Shown: positions 16,604-27,000 of the stretch, one piece after another
Layout of the letters: each line of letters starts with the position of its first letter
Numbering within the stretch: the stretch's first letter is position 1
Source: Candidatus Parabeggiatoa sp. HSG14
GTDB taxonomy: Bacteria; Pseudomonadota; Gammaproteobacteria; Beggiatoales; Beggiatoaceae
Reading direction: 5' to 3'
Assembly (NCBI GenBank): GCA_030378085.1
Contig: JAUCGK010000005.1
Location: 1 to 42,973, forward strand
DNA: 42,973 bases
The notes under the pieces: generated by a model
Databases searched by the model: none
What the model was told of the DNA's origin: nothing
What the model saw: only the letters and a program-made list of their open reading frames with translations
Translations under genes and position numbers: made by a program

Positions 16604-18874
16604 CTATTTCCCTATTATCTCCCCACTACCTTTTACGATTTCTTCAAAAGGCACTATTAATTCACGAGTTAAGTCAACTTTTAAGGTACTGGGATTATCA
16701 ATTTCTTCAAATGTGCATTTCCTCAATTGTGCTTCGACATAACCATCTGGCAATACGACTAACATCGCCCCCAAATCAACTATTGGGGAGTCAATCTGCA
16801 CATTGCCATCAATACCCAATCTGGAAGAAGCACTGATTAAACTTTCATTCGATTTGATAAACTGCTCTGATTTAATGTAAATATCCCCACCGTGTCCTTC
16901 ATCAGCTTGTGCTTTGATTTGTCCTTGATTCAACACGACAAACTGCGGGTTATCAATGGTGATATTGCCGCCATTACCAACACCGCCATGGACACTGGTG
17001 CTCATTTGACCTTCGTTGAGGTATAGCAAATCGGATGAATTAACTATTATGTTCCCACCGCCTGCATTTTCAGCAGATGTGCTGATTATACTCTCTTGAA
17101 TGAGATGAATATTATCTGCTTGTAAATTAATTTGACCCGCATCGCCTTGACCCAAACTGCTTGCCGAAAGAGAGCATCCTTCACTAAAACGAATATTCTG
17201 CGCTCGTACTTTCACATCTCCCCCTAAACCATTGCCAGTTGTCATGGCAACAATAGAGCCACCTTGAGTGAGATTTAAGGTATCAACATTCAAAATAATA
17301 CTGCCTGCATTTCCATCCCGCTGAGTACCCGCTTGAATATAACCTTTTTTATGCACAGTGACATCTGGTGAAGTGATTGCAATTTTTCCGCCTTGCCCTT
17401 GAGTAAATGTGTTGCTGACTAAACCACTTGACCTTTCACCACCTCCTATTGATACGGATTCGTTAGCAACTATTGCCAATTTACCCGCTTTACCAGTCCC
17501 TTGAAAGGCTGTTCGATGCCCAGTGCTAACATTGATTTTGGAACCATTTGATAACGTTAAGGTATTTGCTTGGATAGATAAATTACCCGCCTCTCCAAAT
17601 CCCCTCGTTTCAGCACGCATTGTTGCACCATCATCCATAATTAAGGCATCCGCAAAAATCGACATTTCGCCGCCAGCACCGGTATTTAAACTATTGGTCA
17701 ATATACCACTTCTATAATTCCCAGTGCTATCAGCACCTTTTATCGACAAAGTGCCTTGTACCGCGAGAGTGACATCACCAGCAATGCCTCCTGTTCGACT
17801 ACTACTTTGAATTTGTGAACCGTCAGTGAGATTTATATTTTCAGCTTTGATGTTAATACTACCCGCGTTACCCTTTCCAAAAAGAAATTGTTGAGGTATC
17901 GCATAAACTTCCGTGGTAATCCTAGAAGCATTTTGTAAAGTTAAAGCTTCGTTGACATTAATGTTAATGCCCCGCCCCACTTTATCGCCATAAGTATCGG
18001 CAAAAACCCAAGCGTTATCCAAGAAAAATTGGCCAGCCCGAACAAAAATTTCACCGCCACCAAGTCCACTGGTATCAATATTACCAAAATTTCGTTGCTC
18101 AAGCGTGTCAGTAATAGTTATCGTGCCATAACGGGTAAAAGCATCGTCAGGGAATTGGCTTGGATCGAGGGGAACTTCAGCAACCGAGGCAACACTCACT
18201 AAATGAGCATCATTGCCAAAACTGATTAATTGCCCATTTTCAATCTTGATATCTCCTCCCACCAAAGCCAAAGTATCTGGCGGAACATTTTCACCGCTCA
18301 GGAGTCTCGTTATTTTCTCATTATTACTTAAGACTAACTGGCTACCAGCAACTGTAATGCGGTTTGGCGTATTATCCAAAAAGCCAAACGCACTGGGGGG
18401 AGCGGTGGTAAGTAAGCTATTGTCTGGCATTGTTGCATCAAAGCGACCATTTTCTCCCAATTTGAGATAATCACCGCTACTCATATACAATGATGCCGGT
18501 AAGTTTATTTTGGCATTGGGACCAAACATCACCCCGGCTGGGTTGATAAAATAAACATCAGCGTTTGGGACTTTTGAACTTAACAAACCATCAATGGATG
18601 AAGGTTGTCCACCAGTAACGCGATTGATGACGTTGCTGATATTGGCGGGGCCGGTGAAAGTAGCACTTTCATTGGAATTAAGATTGAAAGATTCAAAACT
18701 GTGGAAAAGATTAGTACCAACTTGTTGCCCAAAACCAGCATCAATAGCAAAGTGAGGTCCTTGTAGAGTAGCACTTGTGCCTAGTGTTCCATCTAAAACA
18801 ACCTCTGCGTTAACAATAATGGAGAGAGTTGATAAACCCACTGCCATGAGATAAAATGTATTATGTAAAGTCAC
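16604..18874 (-). CDS. Filamentous haemagglutinin-type (TpsA-like) exoprotein
   Basis: This 756-residue protein has a signal peptide (about 1-23, ending VNA) followed by a two-partner-secretion domain: VVLDGTLGTSATLQGPHFAI, ANISNVINRVTGGQPSSIDG, and VYFINPAGVMFGPNAKI, the last being the NPNG-type motif. The rest is made of beta-helix-like strands rich in G, N and S (repeated GGxI and LTxGS patterns). The C-terminus, PFEEIVKGSGEIIGK, is short. The start is a GTG at 18874, preceded by AAGGAGA at a good distance. TpsA proteins are normally exported by a TpsB/FhaC-like outer-membrane pore, and no such gene is in this window. It is likely a cell-surface or released adhesin; its target is unknown. 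Confidence 0.85.
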   Translation of the reverse strand: MTLHNTFYLMAVGLSTLSIIVNAEVVLDGTLGTSATLQGPHFAIDAGFGQQVGTNLFHSFESFNLNSNESATFTGPANISNVINRVTGGQPSSIDGLLSSKVPNADVYFINPAGVMFGPNAKINLPASLYMSSGDYLKLGENGRFDATMPDNSLLTTAPPSAFGFLDNTPNRITVAGSQLVLSNNEKITRLLSGENVPPDTLALVGGDIKIENGQLISFGNDAHLVSVASVAEVPLDPSQFPDDAFTRYGTITITDTLEQRNFGNIDTSGLGGGEIFVRAGQFFLDNAWVFADTYGDKVGRGININVNEALTLQNASRITTEVYAIPQQFLFGKGNAGSINIKAENINLTDGSQIQSSSRTGGIAGDVTLAVQGTLSIKGADSTGNYRSGILTNSLNTGAGGEMSIFADALIMDDGATMRAETRGFGEAGNLSIQANTLTLSNGSKINVSTGHRTAFQGTGKAGKLAIVANESVSIGGGERSSGLVSNTFTQGQGGKIAITSPDVTVHKKGYIQAGTQRDGNAGSIILNVDTLNLTQGGSIVAMTTGNGLGGDVKVRAQNIRFSEGCSLSASSLGQGDAGQINLQADNIHLIQESIISTSAENAGGGNIIVNSSDLLYLNEGQMSTSVHGGVGNGGNITIDNPQFVVLNQGQIKAQADEGHGGDIYIKSEQFIKSNESLISASSRLGIDGNVQIDSPIVDLGAMLVVLPDGYVEAQLRKCTFEEIDNPSTLKVDLTRELIVPFEEIVKGSGEIIGK

Positions 18875-18992
18875 TTTTTATTGTCTCCTTTTCTTGTTAA
18901 AACTTTAATTGTATCACCTTATCTACTTAAAATACATTCCTGTTTTAGCTTTCAGATTTACCTTAAAGCAAGTGATTGAGTAATTACAATTA

Positions 18993-19105
18993 TTCTTAAG
19001 GAGTCAGGATTTAATAACATACGAAACTAAACCTGACAGGTTTTAAAAACCTGTCAGGTTTGAGCATTCCAGTTTTGGGGATTATAAAATCCTGACTCCT
19101 AAGAA
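18993..19105. mobile_element. GGAGTCAGGATTT palindromic element, full copy
   Basis: The arms TTCTTAAGGAGTCAGGATTT and AAATCCTGACTCCTAAGAA surround the AAACCTGACAGGTTT palindrome. The right half recurs in reverse at about 41019-41073, and a left fragment lies next to the nest at 16216. It ends 42 bases before the ATG of the ATPase gene at 19148. Confidence 0.8.
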
Positions 19106-19147
19106 ACTTGGGTTCGATTTAATGACTGAGAAAAAGGAGTTTTTATT

Positions 19148-20935
19148 ATGCTTAAATTACCTTATGGCTTCAGTGATTTTTATCTACTGAGGCGTGAAAA
19201 CTATTTTTATGTGGATCGGAGTTCACATATTCGAGTCATTGAAGAAGCGGGGCATCAATTACTTTTCTTGCGCCCCCGTCGCTTTGGTAAAAGTTTGTTG
19301 TTATCAATGCTAGAAAATTACTATGATGTTTTAAAAGCTTCAGAGTTTGAGCGGTTGTTTGGGGAATTAGCGATTGGGAAAAATCCTACCGAGAAACACA
19401 ATCAATATTTGGTGATGAAGTGGGATTTTTCTAATGTGAATCCAGAAGGTGGTACACCGCAAATACAAGAACGATTGTATAACTATATCAACCGTTGTAT
19501 TCAAGATTTTGCAAACAATTACCAAACGTTGCTTTTGAACAATATTGAGATTGAGCCGGATGATGCCATTATTTCGTTTCTTTCCCTGTTAAGTGCCGTA
19601 AGACAAACCCCATATCGGTTATATTTGTTAATTGACGAATACGATAGTTTTGCCAATGATTTGATGATGGGGCAGGGACAAACAACTAGCCCTGAACGTT
19701 ATAAAACCTTGTTATCAACGGAAGGTTCACTCAAAGCACTTTTCCGAGCGGTTAAATCGGCGAGTAGTGGAGCTGGCTTAGAACGGGTTTTCATCACTGG
19801 CGTGTCTCCCGTTTTGATGAGTGACATTACCAGTGCTTATAATGTGGCAAAAAACATTTACTTTGAACCGGAATTTAACGATTTGTGTGGATTTCAAGAA
19901 GTTGAGATTAAAGCTGCTTTAACTCAAATTGCCGATGAATGTGGATTTGATTCAGACAAAATCCGTCAATCACTGGATTTGATACGAACTTTTTATGATG
20001 GTTATCGTTTTAGTGAATTGGGTTCCAAAGACATTTATAATCCCACTTTGGCACTTTATTTTTTTGACTCGTTTCAGAAAAATTGTCGATATCCGCGTCA
20101 GATGTTGGATGACAATTTGGCGATGGATTTAAGCAAACTCACTTATCTCTCCCGCTTACCTAATGGAAGAACTATTATTCGGCAGGCATTAGATGGAACA
20201 CCGCCTTTGGTTCTCTCATTACTTGCTAATCGTTTTAGCGTTGTTCAGATGTTGAAAACGACTCAAAGCAACCAGTTTATAATCTCTTTGCTTTATTATT
20301 TGGGGATTTTAACGTTGGATGGAAGAACACCACTGAGAAAAATGCGTTTCAAAATTCCCAATTTAGTCGTGCGAAAACTCTACGTGGAACATCTTTTTGA
20401 AATGTTGTTACCTCAATCTGAACGCGAGGAAGTTCGTTTGTTGGCGGAGGATTTTTATCAAAGTGGCGATTTACAACCGGTTTGTGACTTTATGGAACAG
20501 CGTTATTTTAAAGTATTTGATAATCGTGATTACACAACCGCAAACGAGTTAACCATCAAAACTGCTTTTATGACAGCTCTTTTTAATGATGTTTGGTATA
20601 TGATGGATTCAGAAAAGGCTTGTCAACGGCGATATACAGATTTAACGATGCTTATTCGCCCGGATTTTCGTGAGCTACCTTTGTATGATTTTATCTTGGA
20701 ATTTAAGTATTTAAAATTAGCTGACGTGAAATTGAGCGGTGCAGAACTCAAAAAACTGAGTCAAGCCGAATTGGAAGCTTTAGAACCGGTGAAAGCAAAA
20801 TTGGCTGAAGCAAAACAGCAATTATTTGATTATCAAACTTGTTTAGAATCAGAATGTAATGAGGTGTTAAAATTAAAACTTATCAGTGTTGTTGCGGTGG
20901 GATTTGACCGAGTGGTATGGCAAACCGTGATGTAG
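19148..20935 (+). CDS. AAA-ATPase_like / PD-(D/E)XK nuclease family protein, copy 2
   Basis: This 595-residue paralogue of the gene at 150 has the same length, start and ending (WQTVM for WQTVT). Walker A is RPRRFGKSL, Walker B LLIDEYD, and the nuclease motifs are YTDLTM and LEFK. AAAAAGGAG precedes the ATG. Long blocks match copy 1 almost exactly (for example residues 36-75 and most of 316-595), while about 95-152 and 249-315 are strongly different, giving a mosaic pattern. The gene again converges on a giant secreted peptidase gene with the same hairpin between. The biological role is not established. Since the partner is exported and this protein has no signal peptide, a direct physical link is not obvious. 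Confidence 0.88.
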   Translation: MLKLPYGFSDFYLLRRENYFYVDRSSHIRVIEEAGHQLLFLRPRRFGKSLLLSMLENYYDVLKASEFERLFGELAIGKNPTEKHNQYLVMKWDFSNVNPEGGTPQIQERLYNYINRCIQDFANNYQTLLLNNIEIEPDDAIISFLSLLSAVRQTPYRLYLLIDEYDSFANDLMMGQGQTTSPERYKTLLSTEGSLKALFRAVKSASSGAGLERVFITGVSPVLMSDITSAYNVAKNIYFEPEFNDLCGFQEVEIKAALTQIADECGFDSDKIRQSLDLIRTFYDGYRFSELGSKDIYNPTLALYFFDSFQKNCRYPRQMLDDNLAMDLSKLTYLSRLPNGRTIIRQALDGTPPLVLSLLANRFSVVQMLKTTQSNQFIISLLYYLGILTLDGRTPLRKMRFKIPNLVVRKLYVEHLFEMLLPQSEREEVRLLAEDFYQSGDLQPVCDFMEQRYFKVFDNRDYTTANELTIKTAFMTALFNDVWYMMDSEKACQRRYTDLTMLIRPDFRELPLYDFILEFKYLKLADVKLSGAELKKLSQAELEALEPVKAKLAEAKQQLFDYQTCLESECNEVLKLKLISVVAVGFDRVVWQTVM

Positions 20936-20939
20936 AGAT

Positions 20940-20989
20940 GGAGTCCAAACCTTCAGGTTTGGATGTGCAAACCTAAAGGTTTGTACTCC
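20940..20989. repeat. GGAGTCC double-hairpin repeat between convergent genes, copy 2
   Basis: Almost identical to 1942-1991 and at the same distance from the ATPase stop codon. It appears to have been copied together with the ATPase gene. Confidence 0.85.
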
Positions 20990-21023
20990 AACAGCCACGA
21001 TATTGGCCGTTTGGAGTATATCC

Positions 21024-24000
21024 TCACGGTTTTACTTGTACTTCAATAGCCTGCTCACCATTAAAATAAATAGAACCATTTTCCTTGAGTCGATAACCAA
21101 AGTAGATTTGGAACTGAACGGGTGGCATGAAACCCTGATATATTTTTACGGCCTGAGTTTTCGATAATACCACGTTTTCTTCACTACTAACCAAAGTGGC
21201 AAATTCACCATTCCATACTTGGAATTGTCCTTTTTTGTCCAGCATTAAGAACTGTGAGATCGCTCCTGACACATCATCAAGTACACCAATGACTACCAAT
21301 ATATCCGCTTTTTGACCAATATGAGCATCCGCAACGTCAATTTCACCAGTAATTTTTACCATTTTAGAGGGCGTTGTGGTTAGGTTTGCTTGATATTCTT
21401 GATTGTTTACGGAAGCACCCCCTCGAAAAGTAACTGTGATACCAGTTGTCTCAGCAAGAGCATTAGCAGTGAACATGCTACCTTCTTTGGTAACTGCCAT
21501 ACCTCGTCCTAGATTATGGAGGCTGTCCTCCCCAATTTTGTCATTAGCCGCAATGGATAAAGTGGTTTGTGCTAAACTACCCAAAATCGCACCACCGGTT
21601 GGATTAGATAAGATGATAGTAAACGTTTCGTTCTCTTCATAATCTTGATCATCCGTGATGGATAGATTAATCGCTTTGGGACGTTCATCTTTAGCCATCC
21701 AAGTTAAAGTTCCGCTAGTACTGCTATAATCACTACCAGCCGTTGCACTGCCATCAACCGTTGTATAGTTCACCGTAACCTCAGTATCGCTACCTTTGAC
21801 GCGCTCAACTAAAATAGTTGCTGTGCCAGTATTTTCCTCAAGACTGACAGTGGTTGCGGTAAATTGCAATTCCCCCTGTTGTGCTGGAATACCACCTACC
21901 GGTATCATTTCCACATTCAGTTGAGTAGTATCTTGGCTTGTATATAAATCAATTTCTTGTTCTTCATATCCTGCAACTTGAATTTTTGCCCGACGACGAC
22001 CAAGCAGTGACAATATATTGTAATGCCCCTGATCTTGATAAATTTCAGGATTGGGTAATGGGTTACCATCTTCATCAAACAGCAATATTTCGACACCGTC
22101 TATGGCTTGGAAATCTAAAGCACTGGAAATATGCAAACTGCTTATGCCGGGAGGAGCGTTGGTATTGTTGGTGTTAAATGCAAATACTGAACTACTGGGG
22201 GTTTTTGCCCCGAATGGATCAACCGCTTCAATTTTCCAGTAATAAGTCGTTTGGTCTGCTAAACCAACAGCATCATCAATATAAGTCATGGCAATTTCCA
22301 GTTCTTCTTGTTGATAAACGATTTCACTAAAGCTATCGTCTTTAGCCACAATAAAATTGTAAGTCACCGAGCCATCTAAATCAGTAGACGAATCCCATTT
22401 GAATAGCAAAGTGGTTTTATGTTCACTGCCATCAAGCGGTTCAACTAAATCAAACGTGCTAGGGGGCAGATTATCCGCGTAGTTCTTGTAAATCACTGAA
22501 CGTTTAATCGGCGAAATATTGTTGGTTTCAGTGTCACGGACAAAGTAAAATGCTTCATACATGCCCTGCTCTGTGAACTGGTCAAAGTGGGTCATACATA
22601 CATTGGTATTGCCACTACAACTCATGAACCGGCGCGGCAAATTGCTGATTTCCAATTGTTCACTGGCTTCAGTTCCGCTACTATTGAGAACAATAGAGGG
22701 TTTCCGAATATCGACTGGAGCAGAATTGATATGGTTGGCGTTATTCACTTTGGCTTCCAAGGTTGCTGTTGATTCTGTCGCACTTAAATAAACCGTGTTG
22801 CTGACACTAAGAATCTCGGCGGGATTTTCGGCGGTGTTGGTGTCGTAGTTTAAACCGATACCCAATAAGATTTCTTGAGCTAGGACTCCATCACCATTAG
22901 CGGTGAACGTGTTACTGCCTTGGCCATCACCGTTGTCGTCTAGTAATGGATGTTGGGTGGCTATGTCATAGAAACGGTTCGTGGTATTAGCATCACCCCC
23001 TTTACGAGTGAAGGATTCGGTTTTTTCAGTTGCAAATTCAAATGCTTGCTTAATATTATCACCACCATTTAAGCGGGTAAAAAATTCTTCCATGAAAAAT
23101 TCACCACTACGAACGCCATCTGGTTCTTCTGGGCCTTTGTAGGATTCTTCTTGGGCCGTGGCACTGGTGATTATTATACGTCCAGCATCTACTAAGGTTT
23201 TTGGCTCTTCTGGATCAGTGAAGGTTGGTTTTTGGGTTAATTCCGAAATAAAACTGCCAGAATAACAGTACCCTAAAATAACTAAGCGGGCCTTTTTCTT
23301 GGCATTTGGTTCTAGTCCGGTTTCCAGAGTGTCTAACCAATTGTCAACATCACTGGGGAGAATTACATTATCGTTAGAGCTATTATTGGCATCATAGATA
23401 TGAAAAGTGCCGTCAATTCCACCATGATTGATCATAATGACATATAATGGTGCTGGATTGCTGTTCATGCGACCTTGTAAATCGGTAAAGGCTTGAGCAA
23501 TCGCAGTTTTGGTAGGTTTACCCCGCACGATAACCTCAGTTGATTTTCCATTCACGATAATTTTATCGGTGGTGTCACTGTAGTTAAAGTAATGCAGATT
23601 ATCGTTGTCAAATCCCCGCTCTTTGAGGGTTTTATAAATACGATTACTGGTTTTTTTGTGGGCAGCTAAACCTTCTTCATTTTGGATTTTGCCTTGGACT
23701 AAAATGGCATAGCCCGCGGAGGCTCCCACTAATACTGCTTTTGCGGTTGATTCTGACACAGCAAGTTCAGCAGTGGCAACGAATTTTGCTTGAAAACCAA
23801 AAGCACCCTCTTGCATTTCGCCGGCGAACAAATCTAACAAGGATAAATCCTGAAAATTAAATTGTCCCGTATCTGTGTGTGTTGTGGTTGTTTGAGTCTT
23901 TTGAGTTATGCCATCTGGGGCAGTGATGGTCAAGACAATCTCGTAGTCCGATAAATTTTCACCGGTTTCAGGAAATACGCTTAATTTACCGACGATGTCA

Positions 24001-27000
24001 AGTTTATCTTTGTTGAGAATAGTCGCAGCACTGGTTTCAAGATAAAGGCCGGTAAATTTTTCAGGTATATCAGTAACCGTGATGTTGGCAGTTTCTGTTT
24101 CGGTGCTTAATGCATAAGGGTCAAGCTCAGTATCAGTCATATCAACAGTACCACCGTTATCACCACCTCCGGTTTGTTGTTCCCAAGCTCGGAATGTTAA
24201 ACCTTGTTTTACAGTACCCTCAAAGTTCATATTGGGCTGAAAGCGAATGCGTGTATTATGGCCATCAATTAGGAGCAAGCGAGCGTCTGTTTCTGAAGGA
24301 ATTCCAAAAGCGATCCAACTCTCTCCGTTGTCAAGAGAATATTCCCAAGTGCCATTGGTATTATCCATCGCAATAACAGCAATGCCTTTTACGGCATCAT
24401 AATCACCATCAGCTATTGGCGCGTTATTGGCCCCGGTTGCTAACATATCCGATATCTTCGTACCAATATTGTCAGTCGAGTCGATATCTTCGTTTATTTC
24501 CGTGAGGTGAGGTTCACCACTGTTATCCAATATAATGGGGCTAGGCACAACCTTAAAGAAATCCGTACTTATCTCGCCGATGAAAGGACTGTTGGTACCG
24601 GTGGCGTTGTTTAGACTCGTTTCCATTATGGCATCGGTGGCAACCGCGCGAATGATATAGTCGCCGCGTGGTAATTGCGTGATTTTAACTTCACTATTTT
24701 TATTATCGGTTAGGGTTGCCTTAATCCAACCTTTATTTTCATCCTCACCGGTGATTTGATAATAAATTTGGGTGATGGCATCGGTGGCCTTAAATGAGAC
24801 AATTAATGGTGTTAATAGGGAAGTCTCATTGTTAGGTATGGGACTGATTTCTACTGCCAATGGATTCAGGTAGGTTTTTTCCGAGGGCGTTATTACCGTC
24901 ACGTTGTCACTCGCATAATTAGTCACATAGATTTGATGAGTTTGAGGATTGATGGCTAGGGCTCTTGATCCACTTCCTACGTCAATGGTGGTCGTATTAT
25001 TAAAGCCATCAATCACTGTTACATTGTCACTATCGTTATTAGTCACGTAGATTTGGTGAGTTTGCGGATTAATGGTTATGGCGGTTGGCCAATGTCCCAC
25101 GTCGATGGTGGTTGTATGATTGTCACTATCAATCATCGTCACGTTATGACTACTTTGATTAACCACGTAGATTTGGTTAGTCACTAGATTAATGGCTATA
25201 GCAGTTGGCTTATTTCCAGCTTCAATGGTGGTTGTATTGTTGTCGCCATCAATCACTGTCACGTTGTGACTCTCGTAATTAGCCACGTAGATTTGGTGAG
25301 TCAGCGGATTAATGGCGAGGGCGATTGGATGAGTACCTACTTCAACTGTGCCAATCGTTGTATTCGTGTTGCCGTCAATCACGGTCACGTTGTTACTGCT
25401 TTGATTAGCCACGTAGATTTGGTTCGTTTGCGGATTAATGGCAAGGGCGGTTGGATGAGTGCCGACCTCAATAGTGCCTATAGCCGTATTAGCGTTGCCA
25501 TCAATCACGGTCACGTTGCTACTCTCGTAATTAGCTACGTAAACTTGGTTAGTCTGCGAATTAACGGCTATGGCGGTTGGCTGAGTGCCAACTTTAATAG
25601 TGCCTAGCACTATATTAGTGTCGCCATCAATGACCATCATGTTGTTACTTCTTTCATTAACCACGTAGACTTGGTTAGTTTGCAGATTAATGGCGAGGGC
25701 GGTTGGAGTGACTCCCACACTAATGGCGATGGTATTCTCAAGATTGCCGCTGCTATCAGTCGCTGTCACGCTGTCACTTTTTTCATTAACCAGGTAGATT
25801 TGGTTGTTCTGCGGATTAATGGTGATGGCTTTGGGGCCTTCTTCAATATGGACGGTAGAGGCATTGAACAAAGTTACTTTTTTAATCGTCAGGTCAAAAG
25901 TTGCTAGGGTTGCTGTTGTGGCCCCGTCAGAAACGCTGATTTCAATGTTGTTATTGGTATCCTCGTCAGTAGGAATGCCACTCAATGTGCCGGTACTGGG
26001 GTAAAATTTGGCCCAGTCTGGTTTATTGGTCAGAGAAAAGGTTAATGTATCACCATCGCTATCACTGGCTGTTGGGGTGAAACTATAAATCCAACCGACT
26101 TTGGCCGTTGTGGGTGGTGTCCCGGTAATGGTGGGTGGGGTGTTGGGTTCAACAGGGACAATTGGGGCAATGGATTCAACCGGTTCAACCGCACCGTTAT
26201 TAACCCAAGTTGGGCTATTGATAAACGTACCGTCATTATTGTGGTTGGTTTGATCAGTAATGTGGGTACCAGTCCCTTTATCTAATGGATAATAAGCCAC
26301 TAGCCTGGCTTCGTTGCCTTGTAGGGTCGTGTTCATGCTGGCTTGAATTTGATCTTGAGTGCGGGCTATATTCCAAACCCGAACCTCATCAATTTGCCCT
26401 AAAAATTGGTATTCATATTCACCAATACCATCTTGGGCTATTTTTAGCCCTAAGCCAGAATTAACATCACCAATATCTTCGGCACCCGCTGAGGTTTTGA
26501 CAACACCATCATGATAAGCGATTACGTCACCCTCTCGAGCAACGGTTACCGCCAGATGATGCCATAAGCCGTCATTGATGACTCCAATATCTTCCAAATC
26601 TATTCGATTAGTGCCATCACCTAGGTTAAACTTCCATTTTTGACCCGTTTGAGCAATAGCAAATCCTTTGTTTCTACCACTGCCCCAGTCTTTATCGGAT
26701 AACAGTGCTGGATCATTGCGATTTTCCGTGGTTTTTACCCAGAATTCTACAGTAAAGTCCGTTGAGGTTCCAAAGCGTAGATTAGCATTTTCAGGTATGC
26801 TGACGTAACTGCTTATGCCATCAAAATCCAAAGCTATTTTGGGATCATCGGGGTCAATAGGGGGAGCAATGGGGTCAACGGGATCAACTGGGACAATGGG
26901 AACAATATCGCTGTTAATCCAAGTTGGGCCATTAATGAGTGTGCCATCATTAGTATTGTTGGTTTGATCAGTCGTGTGCGTACCAGTCCCTTCATCTAAT

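Noticed and set aside
25266-25607. 113-codon + strand frame with internal repeats
   Set aside because: It is antisense to the YVTN repeats of the second giant protein, and its repeats are inherited from them.
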